Below are positions 50,501 to 62,376 of a DNA stretch of 64,000 nt, piece by piece (within the stretch, counting starts at the first letter, position 1; each line of letters starts with the position of its first letter). This DNA comes from Tetragonia tetragonoides (Eukaryota > Streptophyta > Magnoliopsida > Caryophyllales > Aizoaceae). A program made the translations under genes and the position numbers. The stretch is taken from positions 17,548,001 to 17,612,000 of the forward strand of contig CM076141.1 of the NCBI GenBank assembly GCA_038025085.1. The letters are read 5' to 3'. The notes beneath the pieces were generated by a model that worked only from the letters and a program-made list of their open reading frames with translations, was not told where the DNA came from and searched no databases.

Positions 50501-51713
50501 AAACTTCCGGCTTTGTACGAGACCGAGCGAGAACGGGAGCATCATCAAGAAGCTTGGTATAAGCAATGACCTCCTTGTCATCCCCCTCGTAAGGACCTTC
50601 ACCTTGCAAAGAAGTCTCAAGAGCATCCCTTTGAACATGCCCCATGTACTCATCTCGGAGTACCCTCTCAAGGACATCCACCCTACAACAAGTATCCCCC
50701 ACACTTAGGCTACTCATAGCCTCATTCAAGTTGAACTCAATTTTCTCATCACCAACATGAAGTGATAACTTCCCATTCTTCACATCAATCATGGCTCCCG
50801 CCGTAGCTAGGAAAGGCCTCCCCAAGATAATTGGAATTCGGGAGTCCTCTTCCATCTCCATCACTGCAAAATCACAAGGAATATACACATTTCCTACCTT
50901 CAAAGGTACATCTTCAATAATACCAATAGAATATTTCAAGGACCTATCCTCTAGTTGTAGAGACATAGAAGTGGGCTTGAAATCACCCATTTGGAGTCTC
51001 TTACAAATAGACAAGGGCATGAGACTCACACTAGCTCCAAGATCACAAAGAGCCTTCTTGATGGACACATCCCTAATAGAGCAAGGGATAGAGAAGTTAC
51101 CCGGGTCCTTAAGTTTCGGTGGGAGCTTGTTTTGTAAGATGGCGCTACATTCCTCGGTCAAGGAGACCGTGGCATTGTCCTCGAGTTTGCGCTTGTTGGA
51201 GAGGATCTCCTTCAATAACTTGGCATATGAAAGCATCTCGGAGACCGCCTCTAGGAAAGGAATGTTGATGTGGAGCTTCTTGAGAATCTCTAGAAACTTC
51301 CCATACTTTGTCTCTAGTCTTGCCTTAGCGAGCCTTTGGGGAAAAGGGACCGCAGGCTTGTAAGGCTCGGGAGATGGTTGCCTCGGTTCCTTTCCCTTCA
51401 CTTTCTCCACTTCTTCCTCAACTTGCTTCTCTACCACTCTAGAAACCTTAATCTCTACACCATTGTCAACCACATGTCCCTTATCACTCCCTTCTTCAAC
51501 CATTTTAGGACCTTCATAGTGCGTCCCGCTTCTCAAGGTGATTGCATTCACATGACCCTTAGGATTAGATTCGGGTTGAACCGGAAGTTGACCCGGTGCT
51601 CTACTTGATGAAGCTTGATTGGCACTCAATTGGTCAAACTTAAGAGTCAATTGCCGAAGAGACTCATTAGTTGACTCATTTTGCTTCATTTGAGCATTGA
51701 GGAAGTTCTCCAT
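47531..51713 (-). pseudogene. Athila pol: protease, reverse transcriptase, RNase H, integrase (broken)
   Basis: 51,713-49,947 holds the NAITLRSG linker, the aspartic protease (CDLGASVSLMP and IILGRPFLATAGA) and the start of RT (SEWVSPVQVVPKKGG, MCIDYRKLNKATRKDHFP). A C-run expansion near 49,955 shifts the frame. 49,942-49,169 continues RT (YGTFAYRRMSFGLCNAPATF and FMDDFFVYG with the two catalytic Asp) and the first RNase H motif (MSDASDYAVGA). A TAA breaks it, and 49,168-47,882 gives the rest of RNase H, the integrase zinc finger (H...C-DRC) and core ([22 protein letters not shown]). Another TAA precedes the integrase tail at 47,863-47,531. The domain order PR-RT-RH-INT is that of Ty3/gypsy. 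It cannot make a full polyprotein. Confidence 0.93.
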
Positions 51714-53006
51714 GAGGCTTTCGAAGTTGGGTTTTCAAGGTGGATTGGGATTGAAGGGAGGCCTTTGATTGAAACCGGGTGGTTGGTGGTGTTGTTGTGG
51801 GTTTTATTGAGAATTGGATTGATATTGGTGGCTATTTTGAGGGTAGTTTTGTGGGTATTGGTTGGGTTGGAGATTTTGTGGTGGGAAGTTGGATGGAGGG
51901 TTGAGGGAAGAGTTAGGATTGCGGTATGAGAAATTGGGATGGTTTCGCCAACCCGGGTTATAGGTATTGGAATAAGGGTCATTCTTGGGTCGAGGGACGA
52001 AACTAGAGAGAGCGTTTGCTTGTTCAAGGGTGAGGTGTTGGTATTCCTTTGTGATGTGTCCTTGGATACCACACACCTCACACCAAGAATCTTCGAAGTG
52101 AGAACCGCTTCCAACACTCACTTGTGAGACATTTTCTCTTGAGCTTTGAGCTTGGTCGAACTTAAGTGCCAATGCATCTAGCTTGTTTGCTAGAAGGGAA
52201 GTTGCATCGACATCCATTCTCCCTCCGGATATCCTTGCCTTATGTCTCCCACCGCCCCATGAATGATTGTTAGCCGCCATGTTCTCAATAATGGCCATGA
52301 TGTCTTTAGGTGTCCTTTTCACAATAGAACCACCCGCCGCGGCATCCATCGACATTTGGGTTTGTGGTGAAAGCCAATTGTAGAAAGTCTCTAGGAGGAT
52401 CCACTCCTTGATGTTGTGTGGAGGGCAATCTCTTTGGAGCTTCTTGAAGCGAGCCCAAGCATTGTGAAGGGATTCTCCATCCTCTTGTTGAAAGGACATA
52501 ATCTCGTTCCTCAACTTTTCCGCCTTCTTGGGAGGGAAATACTTTTGAAGAAAAGCATTATATAGTTGATCCCAAGTAGTAAAGGCATTAGCATCATTCC
52601 CACTGAGCCATTGTTTAGCACTTCCACTTAGAGAAAAGGGAAAAAGTCTTAGATGCATTGCATCATCCGAGACGTTGTTGATCTTGAGGGTATCACACTT
52701 CTCTAGGAACCCATTAAGATGAGTAATTGCACATTCCCTATCATCATCACCTTCGAATTGCTTTGAGGTGAAGAGATTGAGAAAAGCCGGCTTCAACTCA
52801 AAGTTATTAGCTTGCACGGCGGGTCTCAATACACTCGAGGTAATACCCCCGGTTGTAGGAAGTGCAAAGTCACTCAAGGTTCTCGTATCCTCGGTCATTG
52901 TCACTTGTCTTGCTTCTCTCCTTTCCCTTCTTTGCCTCCTCACTCTACCCCTAGTATTCCTTGCGGTGGCCTCGATTTCGGGATTGATAGGGACAAGGTT
53001 ATTCAC
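51714..53006 (-). pseudogene. Athila gag
   Basis: A 400-codon open frame from 53,006 to 51,804 with the capsid signature (FELKPAFLNLFTSKQFEGDD, then ESLHNAWARFKKLQRDCPPH). A single zinc-knuckle-like CEVCGIQGHITKEY follows near the C-terminus. A TAA near 51,802 and a TGA near 51,735 separate it from the pol frame, which is otherwise in register. The last knuckle position is Tyr (TAC) where Cys (TGC) is expected. The capsid packages element RNA in the cytoplasm. Confidence 0.9.
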
Positions 53007-54621
53007 TCATTGACTCCTCCTAATCATGCACCAAAGGCTAAAAAGAGAGATAAGCACAAGCCAAACAAAGAGATGTAGAGATAATTAAGCAAAAACAAAA
53101 CAAAACAAAACAATGGGCTGGAGGGGCGTTTTTTCTGAAGAGAGCCGTTTTTTCGGGCAGGCGACAGCTCTTCTGTTCACTGGATGACCCGTTTTTTCTG
53201 GCAGGGCCGTTTTTCATCTTCAAACGCATATTTGAAAGCCTTACGCTCTGAATTTGCAAAAACGTAAAACATGAAAGTTGTAGCCCTTTTTGTTATCTTT
53301 TCACAGCACTTTGAATCACTTGATTTGAAGCATGTATGATTAGGTTATGGCCAAAATAGTGAGGCACTGTCGAAACTTCGTTCTTGGTTCTTCTCGCTCC
53401 CACTATTACTCCTCTAGGAAGCCCAAAATACCTATAAAAACATGCAAAGATACACCAAATAAAGAAAAGCATAATCTAGAAAATATGGAATAAAGTGGGA
53501 GGCCATTTAGCTCAATGTAGTTTAAATTAATGCTCAAATGAATGCCTTCATCCTATCAATGCAATATGGGCATCGAGTGCAATTTCAATCAAGAGTCAAG
53601 GCAAGTTTTAGAAGACTACCAACCGAAGTGAACCAAAACACTCATGAAAGACAAGGAATCGAAAGAGATGCGTCGATTTTCAAGGCTCGAGACCTCACCG
53701 ATTTTAAATGTCTGTCATACCAATTATTTCACGAATTAAGTGAGATCATCAAGTGATTGAGGAATGTTTACATACAAAGGACCAAGAGAACAAAAGTCGA
53801 ACAAGAAGTTATGTCAAACTTTTAGAATTGTGCCTCGAAATGCCTCAAGCTCTCTCTACCGAAGTTAAGTGTCGGACAATGGCATCACGAGTTATGGATC
53901 ATCTCTCTCTATTTAGGGATTTTTTTGATTATGGTTTTTGTTTTTTTTTTTTTTTTTTTTTTTTTGGAAATGCATCCTAAATGATATGCAAACCTAGAAC
54001 ATCATCCATGCAATCTAAATATCAATATATACACGAAAATGCAACTAAATGGGTTAAAATTTAAAATGCAACCTAGCACGCTATTATATGCAAAAAAAAA
54101 TAAAAAAATAAAAAATCAACATAAGTAATCACCACATCCACAACATATCAACACCATCACCATTCATCAATTCACCATCACACATCCAACAAAAGCTAGC
54201 TACAAACCACCACATGTCATCAATACTCTCCCCCATGCTTAAACATGACATTGTCCTCAATGTAAACAAGTAAAGAGAAAGGAGGGGAAGGATGTGATAC
54301 TCACAAAGTGATTGACTCTTCAAAATGCTCAGTGGTGGGGAGACTTGAGAGTGTGCATTAAGTCATTGCTCATCCGGTGATGACAATGCCTCCTTTGTCA
54401 TTTGTCCTTTACTTCGAACAATCATCATAGCATACCAAGGCTCGTAGCAATTTTTCAAAAGCGCTCGAGCTCGTCTCATCAATGAACAAGTGAGAAGCCA
54501 TTATCATCGCATATATAGTAAGCAATCAATGATTTTCTCAACTTGTTAAAATCCCTCGAAAAGCCAAAGGAATGAAAAGGAGAACCTTCCCATTGAATCA
54601 ACTTAGAAGCATCCCCATAAC
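53007..54621 (-). other. Athila leader between the 5' ORF and gag
   Basis: Non-coding. It includes a hairpin-motif cluster (53,115-53,220), the second copy of the internal direct repeat (53,500-54,310) and a T run at 53,939-53,965. Confidence 0.75.
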
Positions 54622-55375
54622 TCATTTTTGGCTTGTAACTCGTGATATGACATCAACCCGATGAGTACAAGAGCGATAGATCACAATCACTTCATCGGGT
54701 TTCACAAAAGCATATTCAAGGGATTTTAGGGGAGGGGAATCATTTAAAAGACTTGGAATTGGAGAGGGGATCATATCAATATACTCGTTTGACAATGAAT
54801 CGAGATATTCAAGGTCATAAAACGTGTTATAATATAATTCATCAATCACCCCTTCCTCAACACAACCCCCAAATGATGACACGCTCGCCACTTGAACCAC
54901 TTGATGCTCGGGCATCTCAGTATGAGTGATAAATGCATAAACTTTGAAACACAATTTGCCTAGAGTTTCTTGTAACTCCTCATTGCTCTTGTGTTTGAAC
55001 AATAAATTGTTCCAAAAGGGTCTCCAAGTGTGACTTGGGTTGGGGAGATTGCTCTTCTCCATGAATATTGGGATGATCCCAATTATCAAGAGTGTAGTCA
55101 ACAAAGCAATGATCATTTTGGTTACTTTGGTATAGAGTGTCTACATTATTAGCATCTTCATAACTAAATTTATACCCATTATCCTCATGTCCAACATTAC
55201 CATAACAATCATTATAAGCATTAGGCACATCACATTCATTTGTATTCAAATAGCCATAATATTGGTTATAGTCACCATAATCATAAGCATATGAACTTGA
55301 ATGATTATATCCACAACCTTCTTGATTCCAATATGTTTCCATTAAGGAAATCAAAGAAAACGATGTGAAAGACAT
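54622..55375 (-). pseudogene. Extra ORF upstream of Athila gag
   Basis: Starts METYWNQEGCGYNHSS inside the frame beginning at 55,375 and shifts frame near 55,020-55,000. It continues LLFKHKSNEELQETLGKLCF to the stop at 54,622, about 250 codons in all. The N-terminal half is very rich in Tyr, Asn and Asp (YDYGDYNQYYGYLNTNE). The C-terminal half is acidic, with LEYAFVKPDEVIVIYRS. It lies between the primer site and gag, where most Athila elements have only leader. No known domain is recognised. An additional ORF upstream of gag is known from some Tat/Ogre elements, but this one does not look related by eye. Confidence 0.6.
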
Positions 55376-55450
55376 GGAAGAGAAAAATTAATAAAAAAAA
55401 TGCTTAGTCTATCCTATTTAAGAGACTTTCAATATCGAAACAAGCCTTGC

Positions 55451-55468
55451 TCCCAGGCAACGGCGCCA
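55451..55468 (-). other. Athila primer binding site (tRNA-Asp)
   Basis: On the minus strand TGGCGCCGTTGCCTGGGA pairs with the 3' end of plant tRNA-Asp (17 of 18). It sits six bases inside the 5' LTR boundary, the usual Athila primer. Confidence 0.88.
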
Positions 55469-55474
55469 AAAACT

Positions 55475-56037
55475 TTACACTCTCTGCAAGTGTACGGAAA
55501 TGTCGAAGTAATATATAAGATATCGTGTCCCAAGAGAGCGAGGGCTTCAATTACCAAATTCTCTAAAATCGATAAAGCTAAGCAAATTCGGGTAAATGTG
55601 ATGTTGATTTAAATTAACTAGACCTAAAGCTAAGCTAACATGACAAACTAAGATGAGAGGAAAGAGCAATCACAATTATAAGAGTCAAGAGTTAAAACTA
55701 GAGTTGGGGGTTCATCCAACCAATGATGTTCTAATGCAATGAATGTTATGGGAGCATGCAATCAAATGGGTAGTGCAAGGGAACGATTAGAACTCAAGTA
55801 ACCTAAGGCCTCTTTCAAGGTCCAAAGGAAGCACCTAACTCAAACTAACCACTGGGACTAGATTCAAAATAGGTCCATTAAGTCCAAACTAATCAATAAG
55901 TTCCCAAGGTGATTCATCCTACTTTCGTGGCTAAATCTCCTTGATAGTTTAGTAAAACCCCACACAATCAACCTTCCCCTTTCGGTTTTAGATTAATTGA
56001 TCAAAATAAAGGCATAATCTCATTTAGGCATTGTTAT

Positions 56038-56090
<53 letters not shown>

Positions 56091-56911
56091 ATTTAGGCAT
56101 TTCATCAAACACTTGGGGTACATACTACCAAACAAGCAATTACCCAAATAATAACATACAAATCATATTATCCAAGCATTAAAATACCATAGTTGGGCTA
56201 ATCTCAACTCTAATAAGAGAGATTAGCCACTAAACATCATGAGATTAAGCAAAATAAACTTCATAATGACAATACCCATTAATATTCAACAACAAAGATT
56301 TAAACTTGCAAGTATTGATAGAAAGAGAGAGGAGAGAGAAAACTTACAACCAAATGTTAAGGATTAAAGAGTTGATTAACATTAAATTACCAAAGTTTAT
56401 CACTTCCTAAGAATACTAAGCTCACTATTTGAGAGAACTATGAAAAACCCTAAGTAAATTACGGCTAAGATGAGATCCCCCCGAAAAAAATAAGAAATGA
56501 AGTTATTTATAGGCAGAGAGGCTCGGGGCCAAAAAGCGCAGAAAAAAGGCCCCTCCCAGGAAAAACGGGGTGGCCGTTTTTCTGGAGGGGGCCTTTTTTT
56601 GGAAAATTGGCAGCTGGCCAGAGGGGGGTGGGGGGGCCATTTTTCGGGAGAAAACGCCCCTCCAGCCCGTTTTCTTCAGGTTGCTGGTGGTCTTCGCTTG
56701 GTCCGATCTCCTAACGGCTTCTACCTTCGGGTCCTCGCTTCGGGGTCCTCAGATACACCTATAAAATGCTAAAAAAAAAAACACAAAGACCAAGGAATAA
56801 TCTAGAAATAGAAAATAAAACTAATCTATAAAAAACACAAACTAAAGTGACCAAAGCTAACTAAAACTAAGGAAAAAGTACCCTAAAATATGCACGATTA
56901 CATGTGCATCA
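55475..56911 (-). repeat. Athila 5' LTR with a poly-A retro-insertion
   Basis: Matches the 3' LTR throughout, except for a 69 bp insertion at 56,033-56,101 that consists of GTTATC, 49 A and a 14 bp target duplication. On the plus strand it ends GCATCA followed by the target duplication CACGT. Confidence 0.93.
56033..56087 (+). mobile_element. Minimal poly-A retro-insertion in the Athila LTR
   Basis: GTTATC followed by 49 A, bracketed by a perfect 14 bp duplication CTCATTTAGGCATT (56,019-56,032 and 56,088-56,101). The 3' LTR has this sequence once (near 42,048-42,061). This is the footprint of target-primed reverse transcription with extreme 5' truncation. Confidence 0.85.
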
Positions 56912-56916
56912 CACGT

Positions 56917-58660
56917 CATATTACTTGTGCTTTGACCCTAGTCACCTACCATGTTATGGTACCCTTAATATATTACTTTACAAATTGTGACTCCAATGTG
57001 ACCTCTGTCCCTAATCTGCCATATCTCAAAAATATTAATTACATGTTATTTGTCAGGTGTATATGTTACCCACAAATATAAAACTTAATTAAATATGTAA
57101 TACTCTTGTCATATAACCAAATGTTATCCCATAAATTCAACTCAACTGTCAATAACATACGCGCTTATACCAACTAATTTTTTTTATTACAAAATTAGTC
57201 TTCCTAAATAGGTCATATGAAAGTTAACAGACTAATAGTTGCAAAATAAAATAAAACAAAAATAACATCAACTACGATAGTATATTTATGATAATCTCAT
57301 CATAAAAAGATATTTAAAATTCTATAAATAAAAGTATTATTTTTTTTTATATTAATTTATGCATTTTACCAAAATGACTCATGAATATTGTACATAAATA
57401 AATGATTAACTACTAATATAATATTGTGCCGCTAAAATGGGCAAATATATCATATGCATAAACTGTCTCTATATATTATTCTATATTAGGTTATATATTT
57501 TTTTTATAAAGTACACATAACTCTATAAATACAAAGCATAATAAGCATGTGATTTAATGTCTAAATACATTACATGTACTTTTCCTATAAATATTCGTTG
57601 CATGTCGATTGTCACGTAAGTAATCGGTACTTGTACCCACAAATATAAAAGTAAGAAAAAAAAAAAAGTGACTAAATGTATACCCTTTCTACATTACAAT
57701 TATTTCATAATTTAATTTTTAGGGTATAATTACAAAGAGATTAGTCATTTTCGCACATGTTACCTCACAAATATCAGTCAAACATCACTTAGCTTGCAAT
57801 GTACCCTGCCCTTAAACCGGTAAATATAAAACTTAATAAAAAAAATCACGACTCTATATGTGACTCTTGTCACATTATCTATGCTTATCTCCCTAAGATT
57901 AGGCACGTATCACTTGCCATGTCATATTACAATTGCTAAATCTTATACAATACTCACAAATCACCACATTCATCAATCTCAATTAAAATGGTGACTCAAA
58001 ATGTAATTTTTGTCACATTATCTAATGCACATATACCAACAAATAGGGATTAGATATGCTTGCATACCCACAAATATATAGTTCAAAAAAAAATGGTGAC
58101 CCAAATTATAGTACAAAAAAGGGATCAAAAAGGTAACTCAAAATGTAACTCTTGTCACAGTACTTGCGCTTATCCTCACAAATATTAGTCGCATGTCAAT
58201 TGGTCACTTGTGACATAACCTCCAATTTGAATCACGAAACAAATTTAGTTAAACGATACATAGTTTGTTCAAACTATTATTTAACATGTGCATCTTTAAT
58301 CGAAAAGTAAAAGGTGAAATGCTAAAAAACAAACCAGTAAAGATAATTAAAAGAAATGATAAATTAATATCTATTATATTTATAGTGTACCAATTTGTAC
58401 AATTATATCATTTTTAATGTGCCTTTATTATCTATATCACTAACTACCTAAATTATGCCAAAAAATTAATTGACGTTTGTCATTTTCTATTAATTTGCAT
58501 CATTAATATTAATTAACTATTTAATGATAACCCCTCTAAAAAAAAGGAAAAATAAATTTTAACTAATGACTTGGATATAAGCTAATTGGAGAGTGACACT
58601 TGTCACCTCACCTGTATCTATACCCAAAAATCTATATATATATTAGATTAGATTAGATGT
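56917..58660. repeat. Degenerate tandem repeat field
   Basis: About eight diverged units of roughly 100-200 bp. They share words such as TGTAACTCTTGTCAC, ATCTATGCTTATCC, CCACAAATATAAA and CACATGTCAATTGTCAC (for example near 57,065, 57,600, 57,860, 58,000 and 58,150). The Athila element landed at the left border of this field. No coding frame. Confidence 0.6.
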
Positions 58661-61125
58661 TCTATGACCAATTTTAGTATTAACTCTTTTCTAATGTGCG
58701 CTCTATATGAAAACATCACCTCTTTATAATAAAAAATAAATGATAATGAATGATAGTTAAAGTCTCAGCTATTGAAAAAGCGTTTTGGCCAAACAATAAC
58801 TTACAATTTTCACTTTTTATGAGGAAGTATCTTTTAATTTATTTTGTTTTTATTTTTATCTAAAAGACCTTTTAAGATACTTGTATAATTTCTACCGTTA
58901 CCCCTCCCTTAAAGGTCCAAATTGTTAGAAGTTGGGTCAAAAGTGAAACCCCGTTTCACATCCACTACAGTCACCCCAACCACCATTTTCTACTCTAAAA
59001 GTCAGATAATGTCTTATGTTTCTAGGAATGGGTATGTTACTGATGTTGATTCTCTTGGTATTTGGGTAATCATAGGCATGGATCTTCATTTACTAACTCT
59101 GAAATTGAACAATCCGAGCAAAAACAAGTTTTTGAATACTATTATTAGGTTCATTTTCAATTGTACTTTTACAATATCAATTTTTTATAATTCTAATACT
59201 TATAATTATTATACTGACTAATGGTTAAAGTGTTGTTTGAAAATTATACAAAGTCGACAAGGAAGCTCAATTTACAACGAAGTGAGTATAAAGTTAACAT
59301 AAACAATTTAAAATCGTTAATTGATCTGTATTTACAAATAAAAGTATCATAAAGGGGTTATTTGAAAATGAATTATAAGATATTTTCTTATAAAAAGTAG
59401 GAAATTCAAGTTACTTTTCCACCAAAAAGAAAAAATAAAACAAAAAAACTTAGCTTATCTTACTTTGTAATCTATTCAAGTGATCATAATGATGTGTTTC
59501 AGTGCAACATTAAAGGGGAAATAGTAGGAAAAATTGATAAATTTCCTTCCTAATTTAACTCTTTCTTCAGCTTGTACTCTTTTCCCTCATTTACATCATC
59601 AAGTTTCTTTCAAATCAGTCGCTTTTTCCATCGTTCTTTCAACATTATTATTTCCCCCTTACGATTCCACTAATTTTTACTCTAATGATAATGTTTAAAG
59701 TTTTTTGTTTTTCTCCTACGCGCAACCACTACTCTTAGATTATATACTTGATAAATCCCTAAGTGTGTGCACTCACCTGCAAACTACGTACCAAACAAGC
59801 CAATAAGGTAAATTTGCATATAGACTCGTACAGGGGCTTTGTAAAATTAAACTCATAACATTATTTGTTATGAAATTCAACCGCACGCGTGACGTTGCTA
59901 CCTCTTTTGGGGCAATGTTCGAAGTTAATAAACAAAAGACAAACATCAAACATACATGCATAGAGGAGCTTCTTAGCTTTAAAACATTTAGAAAGGGGAA
60001 ACCAATAAACCATAGCCATACATAATGCATTTACTTATATATTCATCCAACTTTCAAGCATGATCAACATTACAGCTAACCGTGATTTACTCATTTGATG
60101 TATAAACACTAGTACACTACAATAACAATTACGCCCATCTCTAATCCGTGTGGTTCGATAAGCTCCCACGCATAATTTCATGCTCTTTTACAGGCTTCAA
60201 AATTTTTACTCTGATTTGGAGACTTAACACTGCCCGACATACTCTTAACAATCGCATCAGCAAAAAAAACCCCATAAAGATTTTTTACACTCAATTTGAT
60301 TACTAAAACATACGAGTACAAAAATTAAAAAACCACAAACTTTTTTATCATAACTCGCCATATTTTTCTTTTTTTATTCTAATCTCTCAACTTTGTCAAT
60401 GGTTTTTCTTACTTTTTTTTCTTCCTTTTGCACCCTTTCATCTATTTCTATGTTATATATGAGCAATGTAGAAATCTCCTCTTTTCTAACGTATGTCCTA
60501 TTTGAAAGCTAATGTCTGATCTTTATAAAGATAATAAATGACAATGAATGAGAGTTGCAGTCTCAACTCTCAGCTACTAAAAAGTTGAGTTTGTCTTCTT
60601 GTCAACTAGTCAATTAGTCATAGTGATGTGCTTCAATGCAACATCAAAGGGAAAATCTGTTGTGAAGTGCATTCTCTGCTAATATAGCATGTTTGCCTCT
60701 TTGAGAGGTTCAAGAAAACCACTCCTATATAGCTTTGTGAGAGGCAGACCTATCCCATGAGGAGCGGAATGAGGAGAGGAGAGAGAAAGAAAAGAGAGGG
60801 AAAAATGTGAGATGTCTCATATATAAGGTCCGTCCGCCCTGAACAAGTTTTTGTGTAAGGTTTTAATTACTGTACCTATTGAAAATGGTAGAATGTTCTA
60901 AGACCCAAGATCCAAGTATAGCATTCATATGACATACTCTATTACACTAGATTCTGAGGTTTTGTCACTTAACACTTCAAATACCACAGTCTTGGTGAAC
61001 TTCAAAGATCTAATGGTATGCATCTTAACAAAGCAATGATCAATGAAAATTAAACATAAGAGATGAATTCTATAGTGCAAACAATCCTACAAGGAAGATG
61101 AACTCTAAATATGGAAAAGAAATTT
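58661..61125. other. Intergenic DNA with internal partial duplications
   Basis: 58,690-58,790 resembles 60,490-60,590 (GATAATGAATGATAGTTAAAGTCTC against GACAATGAATGAGAGTTGCAGTCTC). 59,470-59,520 resembles 60,610-60,660 (GATGTGTTTCAGTGCAACATTAAAGG). 60,345-60,440 resembles 41,217-41,330. No gene is supported. Confidence 0.55.
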
Positions 61126-62376
61126 TTAAAGGATATTGGCTTCCTCGGATATCAAAGGAGCCACATTTGACTGAGATAAAGAGTTTGTAGTACCACTGCT
61201 GCCTGTAAACCCAGAGGATGATGTTATGGAGAAGAAATCCATATTTACAGGAGGCGAAAAGTAGACGGGAACTGGGAACTTTGAAGGCAAGCTAGGTAAA
61301 GGAGCTTCTGAGTTGAGAACATTTAAGACTTGTCTTATGGAAGGGCGGAGAATATGTTCAGGATGGCAACACCACAAGCCAACCACCATTAAGCACTCGA
61401 TTTGCTGGATATTAAACTCGCCTTTAAGCCTTGTATCGACTGCTTCGAGAAGGAGACCTTCCCCATAGAGGTTCCATACCCACTCTACCATATTAACTTT
61501 ACTGGTTTCTTCCTTGGGTCCAACAGGCCTTCTTCCACATGCGATTTCAACAGCCACCACCCCAAAACTGAAGACATCAGACTCTTTACTGGCTTTTCCA
61601 GTGACAGCGCATTCAGGTGCTAGGTACCCTAACGTGCCAGCTAAAGCAGTCGTCTGTGAGCCCAGCTCATGATCAACAAGCCTTGCAAGCCCAAAATCCC
61701 CCACCTTGGCATTGAAATTGGAATCAAGCATGACATTGCTCGATTTGATATCTCGATGCACAACACACTGTTCCCATTCTTCGTGAAGATAGAACAAGGC
61801 AGATGACAAGCCATGGGCAATTTTGTATCTCACTGCCCATGATAGCGAAGCCTTCTTTCCCCCATAAAGATGGGAGTCAAGACTCCCATTAGGCATCAGT
61901 TCATAGACAAGAAGCAACTCTCCCCTGTCATGGCACCAGCCAAGGAGCTGAACCACATTCCTGTGCCTCAACCTACTAATAGTTGTCACCTCTGACACAT
62001 ACTCCTTTTTCCCTTGTTTGGATTCTCTAGATATCTTTTTCACTGCAATTTCTCTACTGGGATTTGTCAATAAACCTATGTAAACGCCCCCGAATCCTCC
62101 CTCTCCTAGCTTCCCTTCCTTAGCAAAGTTGTTGGTGGCACGACTAAGTTCATGGTATGAAAACTTGCTAGGTCCAGTTCGATTTTGTAAGTCATCATAG
62201 TTATCGAGGTTGAAATCCGTGTCGCCGTTATTTGGCTCGCGCCTTGACCTTCTCTGCTGCCACATGAAGCCGAAGAAGCCCAATCCGAGTGCTAAAATAC
62301 CGACACCAGCTACTATGCCAGCCACCAATCCGACTTTGTTTTGACCGACTTTCCCAATTTCCCAGTTGGATGGCAC
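61126..62376 (-). pseudogene. L-type lectin receptor kinase (LecRK-IX-like) fragment lacking the lectin domain
   Basis: About 416 codons. A transmembrane segment (GLVAGIVAGVGILALGLGFF, residues about 16-37) is followed by a basic stop-transfer MWQQRRSRR and a complete kinase. The kinase has a glycine loop GEGGFGGVY, Lys113 in AVKK, HRDIKSSN at about 207, DFGLARL at 227 and APE in GYLAPE. The FSYHELSRATNNF juxtamembrane segment is typical of LecRK-IX. The extracellular legume-lectin domain, some 250 residues, is missing. In frame upstream are only VPSNW, SS and a TAA near 62,388, and there is no ATG at the open frame's beginning (GTG at 62,376). The kinase frame itself is intact. It is a 5'-truncated relic unless spliced to an exon outside the window, which its position makes unlikely. 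Confidence 0.88.

Larger units (their letters stand above)
41495..56911 (-). mobile_element. Athila-type Ty3/gypsy LTR retrotransposon, complete but inactive
   Basis: A 15.4 kb element in minus orientation, flanked by a perfect 5 bp target duplication CACGT (41,490-41,494 and 56,912-56,916). It has LTRs of about 1.38 kb, a tRNA-Asp primer site, a leader ORF, a long gag-pol, a 3' ORF, a long non-coding 3' region and a polypurine tract. The NAITLRSG motif in gag-pol, the tRNA-Asp primer and the extra 3' ORF are Athila hallmarks. Stops and frameshifts interrupt gag-pol at several points. LTRs look only a few percent divergent by eye, so insertion is moderately recent. Confidence 0.95.

Noticed and set aside
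62376..62376. Start codon of the lectin-receptor-kinase frame
   Set aside because: The codon is GTG, with an in-frame TAA a few codons upstream and no lectin domain; it is the edge of a truncated gene, not a start.
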